A stretch of 60,000 nt of DNA from Membranipora membranacea (lineage: Eukaryota > Bryozoa > Gymnolaemata > Cheilostomatida > Membraniporidae). Location: NCBI GenBank assembly GCA_914767715.1, contig OU612073.1, positions 21,268,001 to 21,328,000 on the forward strand, written 5' to 3'. The notes under the pieces were generated by a model that had not been told where the DNA came from, did no database searches, and saw nothing but the letters and a program-made list of their open reading frames with translations. Of this stretch, positions 13,389 through 25,659 are shown piece by piece (within the stretch, counting starts at the first letter, position 1; the number at the start of each line of letters is the position of its first letter). The translations under genes were made by a program, and so were the position numbers.

Positions 13389-16300
13389 CTTTAGAAAAGA
13401 AAGAATGCGGTTTATCTGCAATACAAAAAACAATACTTGAAGAAAATGCAAGTTGCCGCAGAATATGCAACTAAAGTAAACCTGAATGGTGAGGCATTAC
13501 AATATCGCGAAAATATTAAAGTTTTACAGTTACATATGTTTTACTAAAGTAAAGCATAAATTGAGTTTCACCATCAGCATCAAATATGCGTCTAACATAG
13601 CTGAGAAATCAATGCTAAGATTGACTTACATTTTCTCTGGATCAATGACGGTAGAAAATTCTTTTTTCTGCAAAGCGATGCACCCGAGTAGCCTCAATGA
13701 CCATCAATGAGAATCAGAATAAGCAGTCAGCAGTTTTCATTTTCATAATTTTCCATTCAATACGCTTTATAACCATCTTAGCACCTTTGATTGACCAATA
13801 AACAGCCTGCCAAGTGTACACAAGACCCAATAACACCTATGTAGCATTATAGCATCTCAATACAATCTTAGCTAATCCCTAAATGGATTATTTCTCAAAT
13901 GACTTGTAATATGGGCAGATGACTGCTTTGTTTGCGACAAAAGATGTGGAAGGAATTTTCAATCTTGTGGATGACGTCCTTGGATTGGATATTTCATGTC
14001 TGACACGCTTGCATTTGTGTATCTAAAAAGTTAAATTAAATCTACCAATAAAATTAAAACATGACTGTTCCATGGTCTCATTGTCCTCAAGATTTTTTGG
14101 TTAAATATATAATTGATTGCCCATATTATTTTCCTGCTTGTTATAGTGTTATGCACTTTTCAATTCTGCAGACAATATCATCCTGGAAAGATGTTTTTCA
14201 AAACATGCCGGGGGGAAAAATAAGGACAAATTATGGGAATATTTACTTACCTTTTTACCTGAGGATTAAACAAATAGAGGATAGCTTGTCACTTGGAAAA
14301 CAGTTTTTGACTCAGAATTTTTAAATACTCTTCAAAAGTTTGGAAAGGATATCTAGGAGATTTAGGGATTTTACCCCTGTTATGACTGACCGATTCAGTG
14401 TGTAGATTGCATGTGAAAAAATACATGGTATAATAAAATCGAGGGTTTTTCAATAAAATAGGCAGAATTCGTTATTTGATTAATTCTTGCATAGGTGAAA
14501 AACCATGTCAGAGGCTTTCAAATTATTCATTGCATGATGTTTGTGTTTATCTTCCCACTGAACAAATTACCTAATAAGAAAAAGCAAAGGATTTTAGTGT
14601 TGTGAGCGAGTAGTCAGCACAAATACAAAATGTCTAGCCTGTGCTCATTGCTCATAAACTCATATTCAATATTAAAGCTGACTCATAAAATTCAGTTTGA
14701 AATTCTGTCAGGATTAAGGCAATAGTTCTGGGCGGAAGCTAAAATATTTTTAGAGATAATAACCTGTTGAATTGAATCTCACAAGTTATAAACTTTTGAT
14801 ACCACCCAAATTACACGACCTACAGGGGATGCAAACAAAGTCATCGAATAGGCAGCAGGCAAAGTCATACCAGTGCACTCAATAGTGTCCTATCAAACCA
14901 ACCAACAACAATCATGACTGAAAATAGAGCAATAATGAGGTTGTATAAAGATACCTAACAGACCTTAAAATCACACCAATGTGGGACAAGCAGCAAGTGC
15001 ACTGCATGCATGTAGATTTCCGATATGGAAGACCTAAATGTGAGTGGATAACTACTAATACTTGAGTACTGTTACAAGGCACAGCTACTGAAATACAAAC
15101 TGACATATCAAGCCTTATATTCCCTATACGTCAGACACCAAACATGCTTTCAAATATTGACCTGGTTGTGGGAATAATTCTCCTTTAGAATCTGAGTCTA
15201 TTTACCACTTGGTCATTAGGGTATACATCCACAAGGTGCGACATTGTTATATTTTGTATCTGCAGAGTTAATCAGTGCACACTTTTGTTTTATTCGGAGG
15301 GAACAGCCATATTCACAGAGTCATAATGACACATGGCAACTTGAAGCCTTACTTAGTGAGAAAACAACATGGCAGGGTGAAACAAGTGTAGATGTGCCAA
15401 AACTCGATAACGCCTGTAAGTGTCTCGGAAATCTCAAAACTCTTATCAAAATTTTAAAACTGCACTCCTCTGATACCACTAACTCAGTGATCTGTCTCCT
15501 CAGATGTTTGAGACAAAGTAAGACTTTAAACCATGATAATATGATGGCCACATGACATCACGGAGGACGCTGAAGCTACTTTTAAAAGTGTCTTCAAGGG
15601 TCTGAAACATGAACAAGTGGAAGCGATCCAACATAGCAGATGGTCCATTACCCTCCTTTTGTCTTTCAGTCAAGTACCTCAAGCAGTTAAGTCATTTCCC
15701 TGTGAGCTTTGAGCTTTTGATATGTCATATTGAGATGTTGATGAACATCTTGTAATCTCTTATGCTTTGGTGACATCCTTTAGAAATGTGAAAATACTTG
15801 TACAGATTAAAAGCCATTATTATTACAGAAACATGTAATCGTTTTCAAGATGTACCGGTTGCTTTTAAATCGGCTTTCGCACAAGCTGATCAAGTTCAAC
15901 ACAGCTTGCGAGCCAATTTTGAAAAATGAAAATATTGACATATGCAGCTGGATAGGGTATGAATAATTTCATAAATCATTTGAATTTCGATTAGCTTTGA
16001 TTCGGATCGCACTTTTACAGAATACCGATCATGAACCGAAGAGATGCGTTAACACCTTAATATTATGAACAACATGTCAACCTAGCTAAGAAAATAATGG
16101 TCATTGAGCGAAATTAATCCAGAGTTAATGTTAAGAAATATTCTAAATTCTCTGATCACAAGCTACCGATCCTTACATAAACACAGCTTGGCCTTAGTTG
16201 TTATTAGCAATAAGCTAGATGAAAATATTTAATTCATCACAGTAGAATTATTCCACGCCAGAGATTTCAATTTGTGCCCACAATTCTGATAATAAGAAAT

Positions 16301-17125
16301 TTATTTAGAAAAATCAATTTCAGTACAACCATTGGCTTGACATTGACAGCACTGCTTTTTCAATTTATTTTTTTATGAAATAAACCTCTTGATTTTCAGG
16401 CAATGTTGACAGAGATTTGATATAAGTTGACTTAAAAATTATAAGGTGTAATCAGGTTTAAGTAAATGAAAAATATGGACAAAGAAAACAAAATTGTATT
16501 TACCACACTCAGCGTTTTGATTGAGAAGAGTAGTCATAATATCATGGTCTTGTATAGGCCTACATAAGATTGGAACATACGAAAAATTGGAGTGAACTTT
16601 TAAATGAAAGAGAAATTATATATGACACACCACTCCCTAGGATGTAGAGTTTAGCAGTTCTACGGCACATTCAAGTTTGGTCTACATATCACCAGGGAGT
16701 TTGGGACATACGTCCCAAACTCCCTGATACCACTCCCCTGATATCAGGCTATATTGATAGGAGTTGTCTACCCAAATGGTCCCTAATCATTCGATAAAAT
16801 CACAGATAATATCAATGGTATGCCTCAAAAAGATGGTGCTCTGGATATAACACATCATTATTTGATGTGCCAAAGCCATCATCTTGACTGGGCTCCTGGT
16901 AAGACCATAGACTGAATAATGATAATAAATAATTTGTTATTATGAAGGCTATAGTTCCGGCAGATTCCATAATTTAGTAAAGAATGATCATAGAGATATC
17001 ACAGAAAACAAACATGAATATTTCCCTCATGTAAAGTTATCACATTAGGGAGTAAGACAGGGAAGTTAGAATCATAAGAATCCCATGATATGATAACTCT
17101 GAAGCCCGAAGCTGATAGGATATGC
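13389..17125. other. Spacer between the zinc-finger and TRIM-like genes
   Basis: About 3.7 kb with only scattered short ORFs that lack splice support or family motifs. The left end should contain the zinc-finger gene's promoter, and the right end the TRIM-like gene's 3'UTR. The one structured element seen is the 34-bp perfect palindrome at 16693-16726, listed separately. Confidence 0.55.
16693..16726. repeat. 34-bp perfect palindrome, copy 1
   Basis: Two 15-base arms (CAGGGAGTTTGGGAC and its exact complement) flank a 4-base loop, ATAC. A second copy with nearly the same arms is at 29403-29436, so this is a dispersed repeat and not a chance palindrome. Confidence 0.8.
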
Positions 17126-20100
17126 TCACACACTTATCTTATAACTGCATACACTGGATCTATAATTGTTTGTCTCATCAGCGATCACACACAAGCATAT
17201 CAGCTTGTTATCCGACATGGTAAGCCTAAAGTTGTTCACTTTGGCAAACCCCCTCGGAATCGGCATGTTCAGAGGTTTTCCTGTGATGTTACCTGTAAAT
17301 ACAGATGGATGTATATCATGTAAGCCCGATAAAATTGAAATGTCCCGCTGTTGAGCAAGATTTTGACATAAACCAAAAAGCTGAACTAAAATGAAATGAT
17401 ACGACATGGGTGAGCCATGTAATATAGTGACATATCCATATTCTATATATCATATAGTGATATATGTATAACAATTCGATACGATTTTCATCATATTATG
17501 TAGTCTAAAAACCAATGAACTCATCGCTAAAACTAAGTATTAGATCTATGGTATGGGTCTGTCTAATAAACTAACCAGTATCAGGACCTAGAATCCAGGC
17601 CTGCGGCTCTGTCGGTCCATTGGTCACGATAACTCTCCCTCCACAGATAGAAGTCCCAGATGGTGAAGTGATATTTGTTCTGTTCCACAGCACATGACCA
17701 GTATCAACATTAACTCTCAGAATTCGCTGTGACACGGTGTCGCACACAATTACAGAGCTGTTGTTATAGGCCACCATAGAAACTCTGGAATGTTGGGTCC
17801 ACTGCAAGCATTTAATCTCCCGCACAGCACCTCCACCAGTAGAATAGACTTGTAAAACTTGTTTGGCTTTGTTTGAAACTACAATTTTCTCCCCCACAAT
17901 GACCATATCACTGCCATCCCCAGTCGGTTTGATTGGTAGCTGTTGATTTATTTTACCACTCATGCTTATGATTGAGATACTGGCAGTGTCACTTTCCAAG
18001 CAGAAAATCTTGCCCTTGTAGGCAGCCATCCCGGTAATTGGCTTTCTACAAATAGCAAAGTTACTCAGCGATCCATTGGAAAGTTGGACTTTTTTTATAA
18101 CCCCATTACCAAAGCCTACATAAGTATTCGGCCCAATCTGGCACACCGCAGAAGGAAATGCATTTTCCACCAGGTTAACTTCCCTCAGAAGAGTGACACC
18201 TGTAGGCTGAACGTGAGCGGTGCGCAGGTCGATGGTTTGACCTTCGATTATCTTCTGGTCATCCATCTTGAGCTCAAGTTCGATAGCATTCAACTCAGCT
18301 GTAAAGAGAGGGAGAGTAATTTTATATAACATGAAGTTATGGAATGGTGAAAATAGTCCAGGTTAATTCTAGCTGTTAACTGTGTAACTTTTTCAATATT
18401 TGTGACCACCTCAAGTCGAAATCTTTTTGAGTTTTGAGTGGGGAAACATCAGGAACATGAGTTTAATTGCCTCTTATCAGAGATGCACATGCTAATAGCA
18501 TATTGAGGAACCTGGTGAGAAATAGGCCATCATTAATATGACATTGATATGGGATTTGTCTCTTCACCCTCTCGATGATGACCGTGACTGTGAAAGAGGC
18601 CTATAGCCTACATATCAATATGTTCTTTACATTCTATAACGGTCCTGACCGGATAAAATGATTGCCAAATTGCGCCAAAAAGTGAAAAAAATTCCTGTAA
18701 ACAGACAAAACATAAGGCACCATGATGAAAACGTCAGAAATGTGACAATAGGTTCTGCAGGTTCCAGATTAGGGATGCCTAAAAAGTTTAGCTCCCATAA
18801 TTACAATCAACAAATAGTTCAGAAGGTAACATAATTACCTGTACGATTCAGCCCAGCTACACCTTTAGCTATGTAACCTGGTAGAGACATATCCATCAGT
18901 CCAGTAGCTAATTCATCTGTGCGCACAAAGTCTCCCACCACATCAACCTGGAAAAAATATGAGTAATATTTATGAGTGAAATGATATCACATCACTGGTT
19001 TTTATCTTAAATGATATTATCATAGCTGAATAATGGAAGTTGCACATCCTTATCTTTATTTGATTCTGAGTTATGTCTCACTCCGAATATTTCTGTGTTT
19101 GCAATGCACTGTTTAACTTCATTGACTCAAACATTTGAATGTTTCAGAATTCTGGGAATCTCCCTCCCTCGGACAAAGAAAAAAGGATAAGTATCTTAGA
19201 TACCCTCAACAATGGGGTTAGAGTTCCTACCCCTCATCCTAACAAAGTGATAACTAAGAGCCTTACCAGGTGGTTATCATGTAACCTGGAGTCTAGGTGT
19301 GGAATACCACGGCTGATCTTATCTAGTCTGCTCTCATATTCTCTATCCAGGAATCCCTGCAGCTCATCCTTCGACTGGGTTCTCGACCTTACCAACTCAG
19401 CTTCTAATGAATCGTATCCAGCACTTATGGCTCTCAACTATTGAAAGATTATAAAATTAATATCATTGCATTATAATATTATTTAGTACATTTTCTCATA
19501 CACATATAATGGCTGAGGAAACTTTTTCATTGTTCCCTATGACAATCCTGTTTACCTATGCCACCAAACACCCTTCACTCAAAGTCTTAGGTTGAAATAA
19601 CATATTAGGGTACAGGAGGAGGAGCTTTCCCCAACTGCCATTCTATGAAACCAGGTAAGGTGGGATATCCCACCCTCCCTGATGAGACTAAAGAACAGAG
19701 TGAGTATTTTAGAGTTATCCTATTTTACGCCACAGCTGTGAAATAAGAGAGTAACTCCAACATTGTACAACACTAGTATACTATGCAATCATTATGGTAT
19801 AGTGATATGGATCATCATAATAAATGATCTTCATACCATATTTTCTATCTTCTGACATTAATTTTGCTCAGGTTCTTACTTGATGATCTCTGACGGTGCG
19901 TAGAGTTTTGACAAGCTGCTGGGTGGTACCATCCCAGCCCTCCAGTGTATTAGTAGTCTGTTTTATCACAGCTAATACCCTCTGTTCTTTGTCACATATA
20001 GCAATCTTTTTTTCATCTATCAACTCACGGAGATCTTTAGCTAGCCGATCTAGAGCCATCAGATCATGAACACCACCTAATTCAAAAACAAGACTGAAAT

Positions 20101-21674
20101 TATATACATGAATATGAGGGTTAGCCAACACAAGTATGACAAAGAGGCCAAGATATGGCTATATATCATATGTCATATATCATATGAGAGTTGTCTAATG
20201 TTTGTATAAGGAGAGCACAACTAAGTTCTCATCATACCGTGAAAGTACTTGCTGAGATGTGCTGTATTTGTTTTGCAAAAACATTAAATTCACAGTGAAG
20301 AGACCTCCACATAAAACATGATATATGTTCATGGTTTTAACATTCCCTTCCCCATATAGAGAGTCTTGCAGGGCTATACGCTGAAGGTACCCTGGGCATG
20401 CTCACCGCTTGCACAAACGCTATCCTCAGATACACAGTGATTACAGAATACAAGGAGACATGTACGACATCCCAGAGACAGTACCATAGCTCTGTGTTTA
20501 TCACAGTATCGAGTTACTATCTTTCTATGCTCTCTCATATACTCAGCAATAGGTATACGCTCATGATCATCCAGTGCGTCATTGTGAGACTGCAATATAA
20601 ATATTTTTAAATTGATTAATTTCAGTTTGAAAATATTCTCATCCATGGTGAGCTCCAATGACAACATTCAGCTCTGCTTGTAAGAGAGGACAACTCGTAA
20701 TTCAAGTGGTGGAGAAAATGCACACTTGGATGGATCTCAAATTCTACAAGATAGCATAGCTTTCACTAAAACAAGAGTCGCGCAACGCACACGGTTAAAT
20801 CTGATATGGAAAACCTCTGAGATGCAATGTTCTCTGACCTGCATGTATTGACTGCTGTCACTTTGCAGCCACTATCTTTCCATTTCTCTCCCAGATTGAT
20901 CAATAATCTTATAATTTTATTTAAGATCAAATATTGGCCTGAATTCGTACCTCATGATGGCGCTTACAGAACTTTTTCTCACACTCTTTACAGTAAATAA
21001 CAGCCGGTGTGTCCTGTTCTTTCTTTCTTTTACACACATCACAACATAACGAGCTGTCCGGAATATTAGCATATGGTGCCTCCTCTGCAGACATCTCGTA
21101 TACCTTCCTATATTATAAGCAAGTCATAATAAGCTTGTTCGAAGCGCTAAAAAGTGGGAAAGTTTCTCAAAAATTTTGACAAATCAACTAGGGGATATAC
21201 TGGCTAGAAAGTACAAGTACATAAACGAATAGAGATGTTCTTGTGCTGATTTTGAAGCATATCAGTTGGAGAACCACCTCTGATAATTGTAACCTTAATT
21301 TCATGAATTCTTTGAGGGTGAACGGAATATTCCTTAGAGGCCTTATCCAGGTAATGAGTTATAAGTGATCACACAATGTGCTCAGAGAGATTTTCTAGCG
21401 TGGTGAACACAATACGATAAGGAAGTCTTATAACCTAGAAGAGTGTCTATTGTATTGACCATTTACCAGTTGCAGCATGTAAGTTGATTGGCTAAGCTCG
21501 TCAAAAAGACGCTTACCTGCAAGAGAAGCACCTGATGATATTCGGTGTAGTGGAGTCTTTAGTCAGACAAGAGAAACAATATTCATGAGAGCAAGGTAAC
21601 CTTCTCACATCATCATTCTCATAACAGCATCCACACTCTGGTACAATCTCTTCATCTGCTGATGATGATGCCAT
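17126..21674 (-). CDS. TRIM-like RING / B-box / coiled-coil protein with C-terminal propeller-like region (eight exons)
   Basis: Probable cytoplasmic E3 ubiquitin ligase. Exons: 21674-21517, 21107-20951, 20589-20406, 20076-19880, 19437-19267, 18947-18839, 18298-17576, 17385-17126 (stop at 17126-17128). All phases agree, giving ~652 residues. The RING (residues ~14-51) has all eight ligands in C-x2-C, C-x-H-x2-C-x2-C, C-x2-C order (CGCC, LPCSHEYCFSC, CFSC). A first B-box spans LCCDVCK to YCKECEKKFCKRHHE. A second begins YCDKHRAMVLSLGCRTC. Exons four and five (e.g. LMALDRLAKDLRELIDEKK) look like coiled coil. The 723-base exon and the last exon show repeated short strands with GxxxV/I patterns (CQIGPNTYVGFGNG, MVAYNNSSVIVCDTVSQR, VDTGHVLWNRT), as in a beta-propeller. 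I see no clear SPRY or NHL signature. The last exon is supported by its acceptor (TTTTAG) and phase only. Confidence 0.85.
19659..19674. repeat. 16-bp perfect palindrome in intron
   Basis: GGTGGGATATCCCACC, within an intron of the TRIM-like gene. It is short enough to be chance or a dimer-binding site; no second copy was noticed. Confidence 0.35.
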
Positions 21675-22431
21675 TCATGCAGAAGAGAAACCAATGGCTG
21701 CAAAAAGTGATGAATGTAGTCAGGCTATTAAATTAACTGACTAAGAAATTGCAGAGTTTGAAAACAGGATGAATAGCCAACAAGAGGGCTTTGGAGTTTT
21801 CCATTCATTCATTCATTTAGATTTAGGGTCAGGAGGAGCTCATCGTGTGCCACAAGACAAGCTCAGTAACTCACTAACAGGGACAATACAACACATGAGA
21901 TGCATGTCATAATCTCCCATTTCTATCAGTTTCTTGTTCCTGTTCATTGTTCAAGGCTCAATTTGTGTCAAAGCATCGCACTTAGCTTGCCAGAGGGAGA
22001 CAGGAATGGAAAGGGAGACTTTTGAATAGTTGTAGTCTTGGTAAAAATTTGAAAGATGCGCGGTATTGCAGTGGTAGTTGGGGAATGTTTCTATGTAGAT
22101 TGGTGAAGCTTTAATTGGTGATTGTAGACACTAATTATAATGTCTTCAGAGACCTATGATTGCACAATAGTCAATATTCTTGGCTTTGCATTGTGTTGTC
22201 TTCATTAGGTGTCCAGGGATGCGGTTTGACAGTAGGCCTAAAGTCTTGGTGGGGGACTGGAGAAGTCTTTCTGTCTATATCACTACAATTACTCACAGCT
22301 ACTTATCCTTGGTCAGAAAATCCCCACGGACATTGATTTCATTGCTGCATGGGAATGGGAAATACTCCTTGCACTAGTCGTAGTCACAGGTGTTATGCAA
22401 AACCAGGGTCACAGATAATACGGCGTGGTCA
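21675..22431. other. Upstream region of the TRIM-like gene
   Basis: No gene seen. Immediately right of the start codon this should hold the 5'UTR and promoter, but no TATA box or other element stands out. Confidence 0.4.
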
Positions 22432-22672
22432 TCTGGAATTACAAGCATGTACACTTTGCCAGTGTCCATGATCAACCAGCCTGGTTTCCCTAAAAGGTTA
22501 GTAAGACTAAGAGTTTGGGGGCATATAGATAGGTATCTGGAGTTACAAGCATATATATACTTTGAAATCTTTATGCCCATGATCAGGGACTACTCTTTGT
22601 TTTTTCTTCATACCACACTGTTTGTTTTTGGTGGGGTGGTTGAGCATGGACAGTGGCAATGTCTACATGGTT
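22432..22672. repeat. Diverged hairpin (foldback) element, copy 2
   Basis: The left end (TCTGGAATTACAAGCATGTA, then CACTTTGCCAGTGTCCATGA) is repeated imperfectly in direct orientation at 22534. The right arm at about 22619-22670 (GGTGGTTGAGCATGGACAGT) is an inverted relative of the left end. Both ends match the arms of the large palindrome at 23451-23936, so the two are one family of non-coding mobile elements, this copy being older and rearranged. Confidence 0.6.
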
Positions 22673-23450
22673 GAAACACCACATGCCTATGCCCTTCCCC
22701 AAAGAAAAACTCTAAGTCTAACTAACTTTTTAAACTACTAATGGGTAGCACTAACTAGCTAGTAGGTAGAAGTAGTGGTAGTAAAGTAGGTAGTATTAGA
22801 CTAGTAGAACTTGATTTGCATGCGTGGATTGAGTATCTACTTTACTGTTCTCACCTTAGTTTTTTTGAAGGATGAGTTCAACCTTAGAGAATGGTAAGCA
22901 TACAATCTAAAATGATGGAATAGGTGAGCAGCTTTCACTGGTAAACTTCCATGAAAAAGTTTTCAATGCATTCTTGCTCCTCAATAATAAATTGTTTTCT
23001 GATAGTAGCACATTTGGGGAATTCCCCTACACTTAGTTTGCACATGCGCATAAGAACAACTTATAGCGACTAGCTCATTTTCATTAGTTTCATGCAGAAA
23101 TAATTTTTCTTGGCTGAATTTCTAAATTGATTTTTATTTGCACTTTATACACTCAAAACATAATTGACACAATCTTGGAGGAACAAAAGCAGTATGCTTT
23201 ACCATTGCTACAGCTAAAAGTTATAGTGGATTAAAGCTTCATTCCCATAGGCCTTCTCCCTGTGTGCACTTCTACTTGTGCACAACAAGTCCACTGGTTA
23301 TGTGCCCCATGGGCCAACATGATTATTAATAAGTGGCTGCTAAGATCTGGCTATAGCTAAGATATATGTGTGCTAAATACAATTTAGCTGGATCCTAATT
23401 GAAACCAGCCCCAGTTTCAAAGTCAGCTCTTATTGAAACCTAATTGAAAT
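22673..23450. other. Spacer without recognised features
   Basis: Short low-complexity runs of CTAGTAGGTAGT-type sequence occur near 22755-22810. Nothing else is recognised between the two hairpin elements. Confidence 0.4.
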
Positions 23451-23936
23451 CTGGGACTTACATGTCTTTACTTTGTCAATGTCCACTATCAACCAATGAG
23501 GTTTAGTTCATTGTATTAACCACCCAAAAAACACCAAACACACAGGGTACGACACAAATTTTTTTTTTTCAACCTACCTTGAATTCTCTCACACTAACTC
23601 ACACCTCCTCCCTCTTTCATTTGCTTCAGGTTTGAAGGTTCTAGCACAAACAGAGCTGACTTTATGGACCAGAGAAAAAAGATGCCTCTACAAAATGCCT
23701 TTCATTCAGGTTTGTGTGAATTTTGTAGAGGCATCGTTTTTCTCTGGTCCATAAAGTCAGCCCTGTTTGTGCTAGAACCTTCAAACCTGAAGCAAATGAA
23801 AAAGGAAGGAGGTGTGAGTTAGTGTGAAAGATTTCAAGGTAGGTTGTAAAAAAAAAAATTTCGTGTCTTACCCTGTTTGGTGTTTTTTGGGTGGTTGATA
23901 GTGGACATTGGCAAAGTAAAGACATGTAAGTCCCAG
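23451..23936. mobile_element. 486-bp near-perfect palindrome (foldback / hairpin element), copy 1
   Basis: The left arm 23451-23696 begins CTGGGACTTACATGTCTTTA and the right arm 23720-23936 ends in its complement, with a ~23-base loop between. The arms are almost identical apart from about 27 extra bases in the left arm near 23497-23524, bounded by AACC on both sides, and a few base changes. The element is non-coding: the apparent ORFs crossing it are by-products of the symmetry. High arm identity suggests recent insertion or arm homogenisation. It abuts the ankyrin pseudogene that starts at 23937. Confidence 0.85.
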
Positions 23937-24394
23937 GAGCCCATGATGTGCCCCCAGTGGTGGCACTGGGGCTCTCAATCACTGGACTTTTACCAAATAC
24001 AAAAGGTCTATCTGAATCAATAATTATCTTCACAGTTTCTGTGTTCCCACCCCAAGCAGCAAAATGGAGAGCGGTCTGAGGCACATGTTCTCTGTGGCTG
24101 GTCTTCTGGAGTGGTATAGGTTGAGATTAATAAATCCAATACATAGGAGTTGCCACCGGTTACTGCAGCGCTAAGCTGTAGTTGTTGGTTCCTAGAAATA
24201 AGCCAATCTCATAACAGTTCGGATATGTTTAAATGGCCCTATTTGGAAGCTAAATGAAGTGCAGTCCGAGCATCCCACTTTTTAGCAGATATGAGTGTGG
24301 CTGGTTTGGATGGTGGAAAATAGATCAGAATTTATTTCACTGTTTCTACATCACCTATTTCTGACGCCCTGTGAAGATCGGTCATGTGTACTTC
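23937..24394 (-). pseudogene. Ankyrin-repeat pseudogene fragment
   Basis: Read on the minus strand from 24394, the sequence starts MTDLHRASEIGDVETVK then hits a stop. It continues out of frame as AKKWDARTALHLASK, stop, GHLNISELL, stop, and then LSAAVTGGNSYVLDLLIS. After another frame change comes QTALHFAAWGGNTETVKIII (about 24073-24014). The TALHxAxxxG and HRASEIGDVETVK cores are typical ankyrin repeats. With at least three stops and two frame changes in under 500 bases the region cannot code. No splice sites explain the interruptions. The reading ends where the palindromic element begins. Confidence 0.8.
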
Positions 24395-24883
24395 TTCTTT
24401 CATTGCTATGTTCTATCTTCAAGGCTCAGGGCACTAAGGAACTTCAGAATGGTAATGTAGCTGACGCTTATAAACTTTCGTCAAGCAGCTTGCCTTTCTC
24501 AACCTATGACTGTGATTACTCATTCTCCTGACCTTGAGTGGATCATGTGAGGTATTCATACAATTGGATCAATCAAGGCCATATAATGTGTATAATACCC
24601 AAGGCAATAGCTAGCCTGTGTGCGGTGCCATGTTATAACGCCTTTTACTGGCACATAAATTTATACATACCCAAATGTACTGCAATTGGAACTTGGTAAT
24701 ACAGTGCATTGATCACTTTGGACCCATGGCCAATGTTAGGTATCAGGAGCGAGCATGCTGAAGATTGTCCTATAATGAGTTTTTGACGCAATTTCGCTGT
24801 AAATTTTAAGATAGGGATGCCTGAAATTCTGCCATTTAAAATTTGTTAAAGATTTGAAGATTTGGGCTGGATTTATATGAGTC

Positions 24884-25085
24884 CAAGGGTAAACAACTTC
24901 ATAAGCAGCCCGGATAGCTCAGTCGGTAGAGCATCAGACTTTTAATCTGAGGGTCCAGGGTTCGAGTCCCTGTTCGGGCGGTGACGCTTCTATTTTTGTT
25001 CTCTGTCAAATCTGGGAGGTTGCAACAAATCTAGTTAATATTTGGGGTTGTGCTCTCACTTATTTTAGAACAAGACTTCAGGAAC
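24884..25085 (+). repeat. tRNA-Lys-derived SINE copy A with intact tRNA head (24908-24980)
   Basis: Positions 24908-24980 fold as a full 73-nt tRNA. The acceptor GCCCGGA pairs with TTCGGGC. The D arm is GCTC/GAGC, the anticodon stem is TCAGA/TCTGA around CTTTTAA (anticodon TTT, Lys), and the T arm is CAGGG/CCCTG around TTCGAGT. The same 5' flank (CAAGGG..ACAACTT..AAGCA) and 3' tail (GCTTCTATTTTTGTTC ... AATCTGG ... TGGGGTT..TGCTCTCAC) recur at other copies in the window, so it is best read as the youngest SINE copy. It could still be the tRNA gene from which the repeats arose, or be transcribed as a tRNA. Confidence 0.8.
24908..24980 (+). tRNA. tRNA-Lys (anticodon UUU), structurally intact
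   Basis: All four stems pair and the A and B boxes are intact, with Lys anticodon TTT at 24942-24944. No CCA is encoded, as expected in a nuclear gene. Because it is embedded in a repeated unit it may be a SINE head and not a working tRNA gene. No clear TTTT terminator follows closely apart from TATTTTTG at about 24990. Confidence 0.6.
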
Positions 25086-25429
25086 CCATAGGAGCATACC
25101 CGACAAGTCTCCCTTTTTGGTAGGGAGGCTCCCAGTTTTTAGGGGCTTTTTCCACCCCCTCCCTATCTCCCTTTTTGCTCCCTTTTTCAGCTTCCTTTAC
25201 CCAGAACATTTTTCAAGCTTCTTTATGCAAGGGAAACCATGTTTTCCTACCTCAACAGTGCATATACCTATGTAATTGCTTATTATTATTACTGCTTATA
25301 TGTAAAATCAGGTAAATGACACAATTAATAATATGAAAGCTCAAGTTTTGGCTTAGAAATATGACAAATGCGGGCTGAATTGCACCCAGGTTGGGAGTTT
25401 GTCCGCAAAGACCTCCTGATTTTTGGGTC

Positions 25430-25610
25430 TACCAACTTGTAATGTGTGCATAGGAGAGGATAGCACAACCCAAAGTATAAATAAAGGAGAAAGCCTTACA
25501 TCAAAATTGAGGCCCAAACAGGGACTCAAGCCCTGGACTAGAATCTGATATGTTACTGATCGAGCTACCAAGCACTCAAACAAGTTGTCTTTCCTTATAC
25601 AGATCGAAAA
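25430..25610 (-). repeat. tRNA-Lys-derived SINE copy B
   Basis: The tRNA-like head (25511-25575) keeps GTAGCTCGATCAGTAACAT and CCAGGGCTTGAGTCCCTGTT but has lost part of the anticodon arm. The 5' flank (GACAACTTGTTTGAG on the minus strand) and the tail (TTTGGGTTGTGCTATC at about 25455) match copy A. Copies A and B face each other tail to tail across 25.1-25.4 kb. Confidence 0.7.
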
Positions 25611-25659
25611 AAGGCATATGGTATGGCCTGCCAACTTGGTTGTGTTTGAAACATCCTCA

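Noticed and set aside
15244-15682. Overlapping ORFs on both strands around 15.3-15.6 kb
   Set aside because: No motifs and no splice-consistent partner exons; consistent with an open stretch by chance.
17166-17354. Plus-strand ORF opposite the TRIM-like last exon
   Set aside because: Shadow of the minus-strand exon, which has acceptor and phase support.
23662-24084. 140-residue minus-strand ORF as one protein
   Set aside because: It joins a real ankyrin-like stretch to sequence inside a palindromic element; not a single gene.
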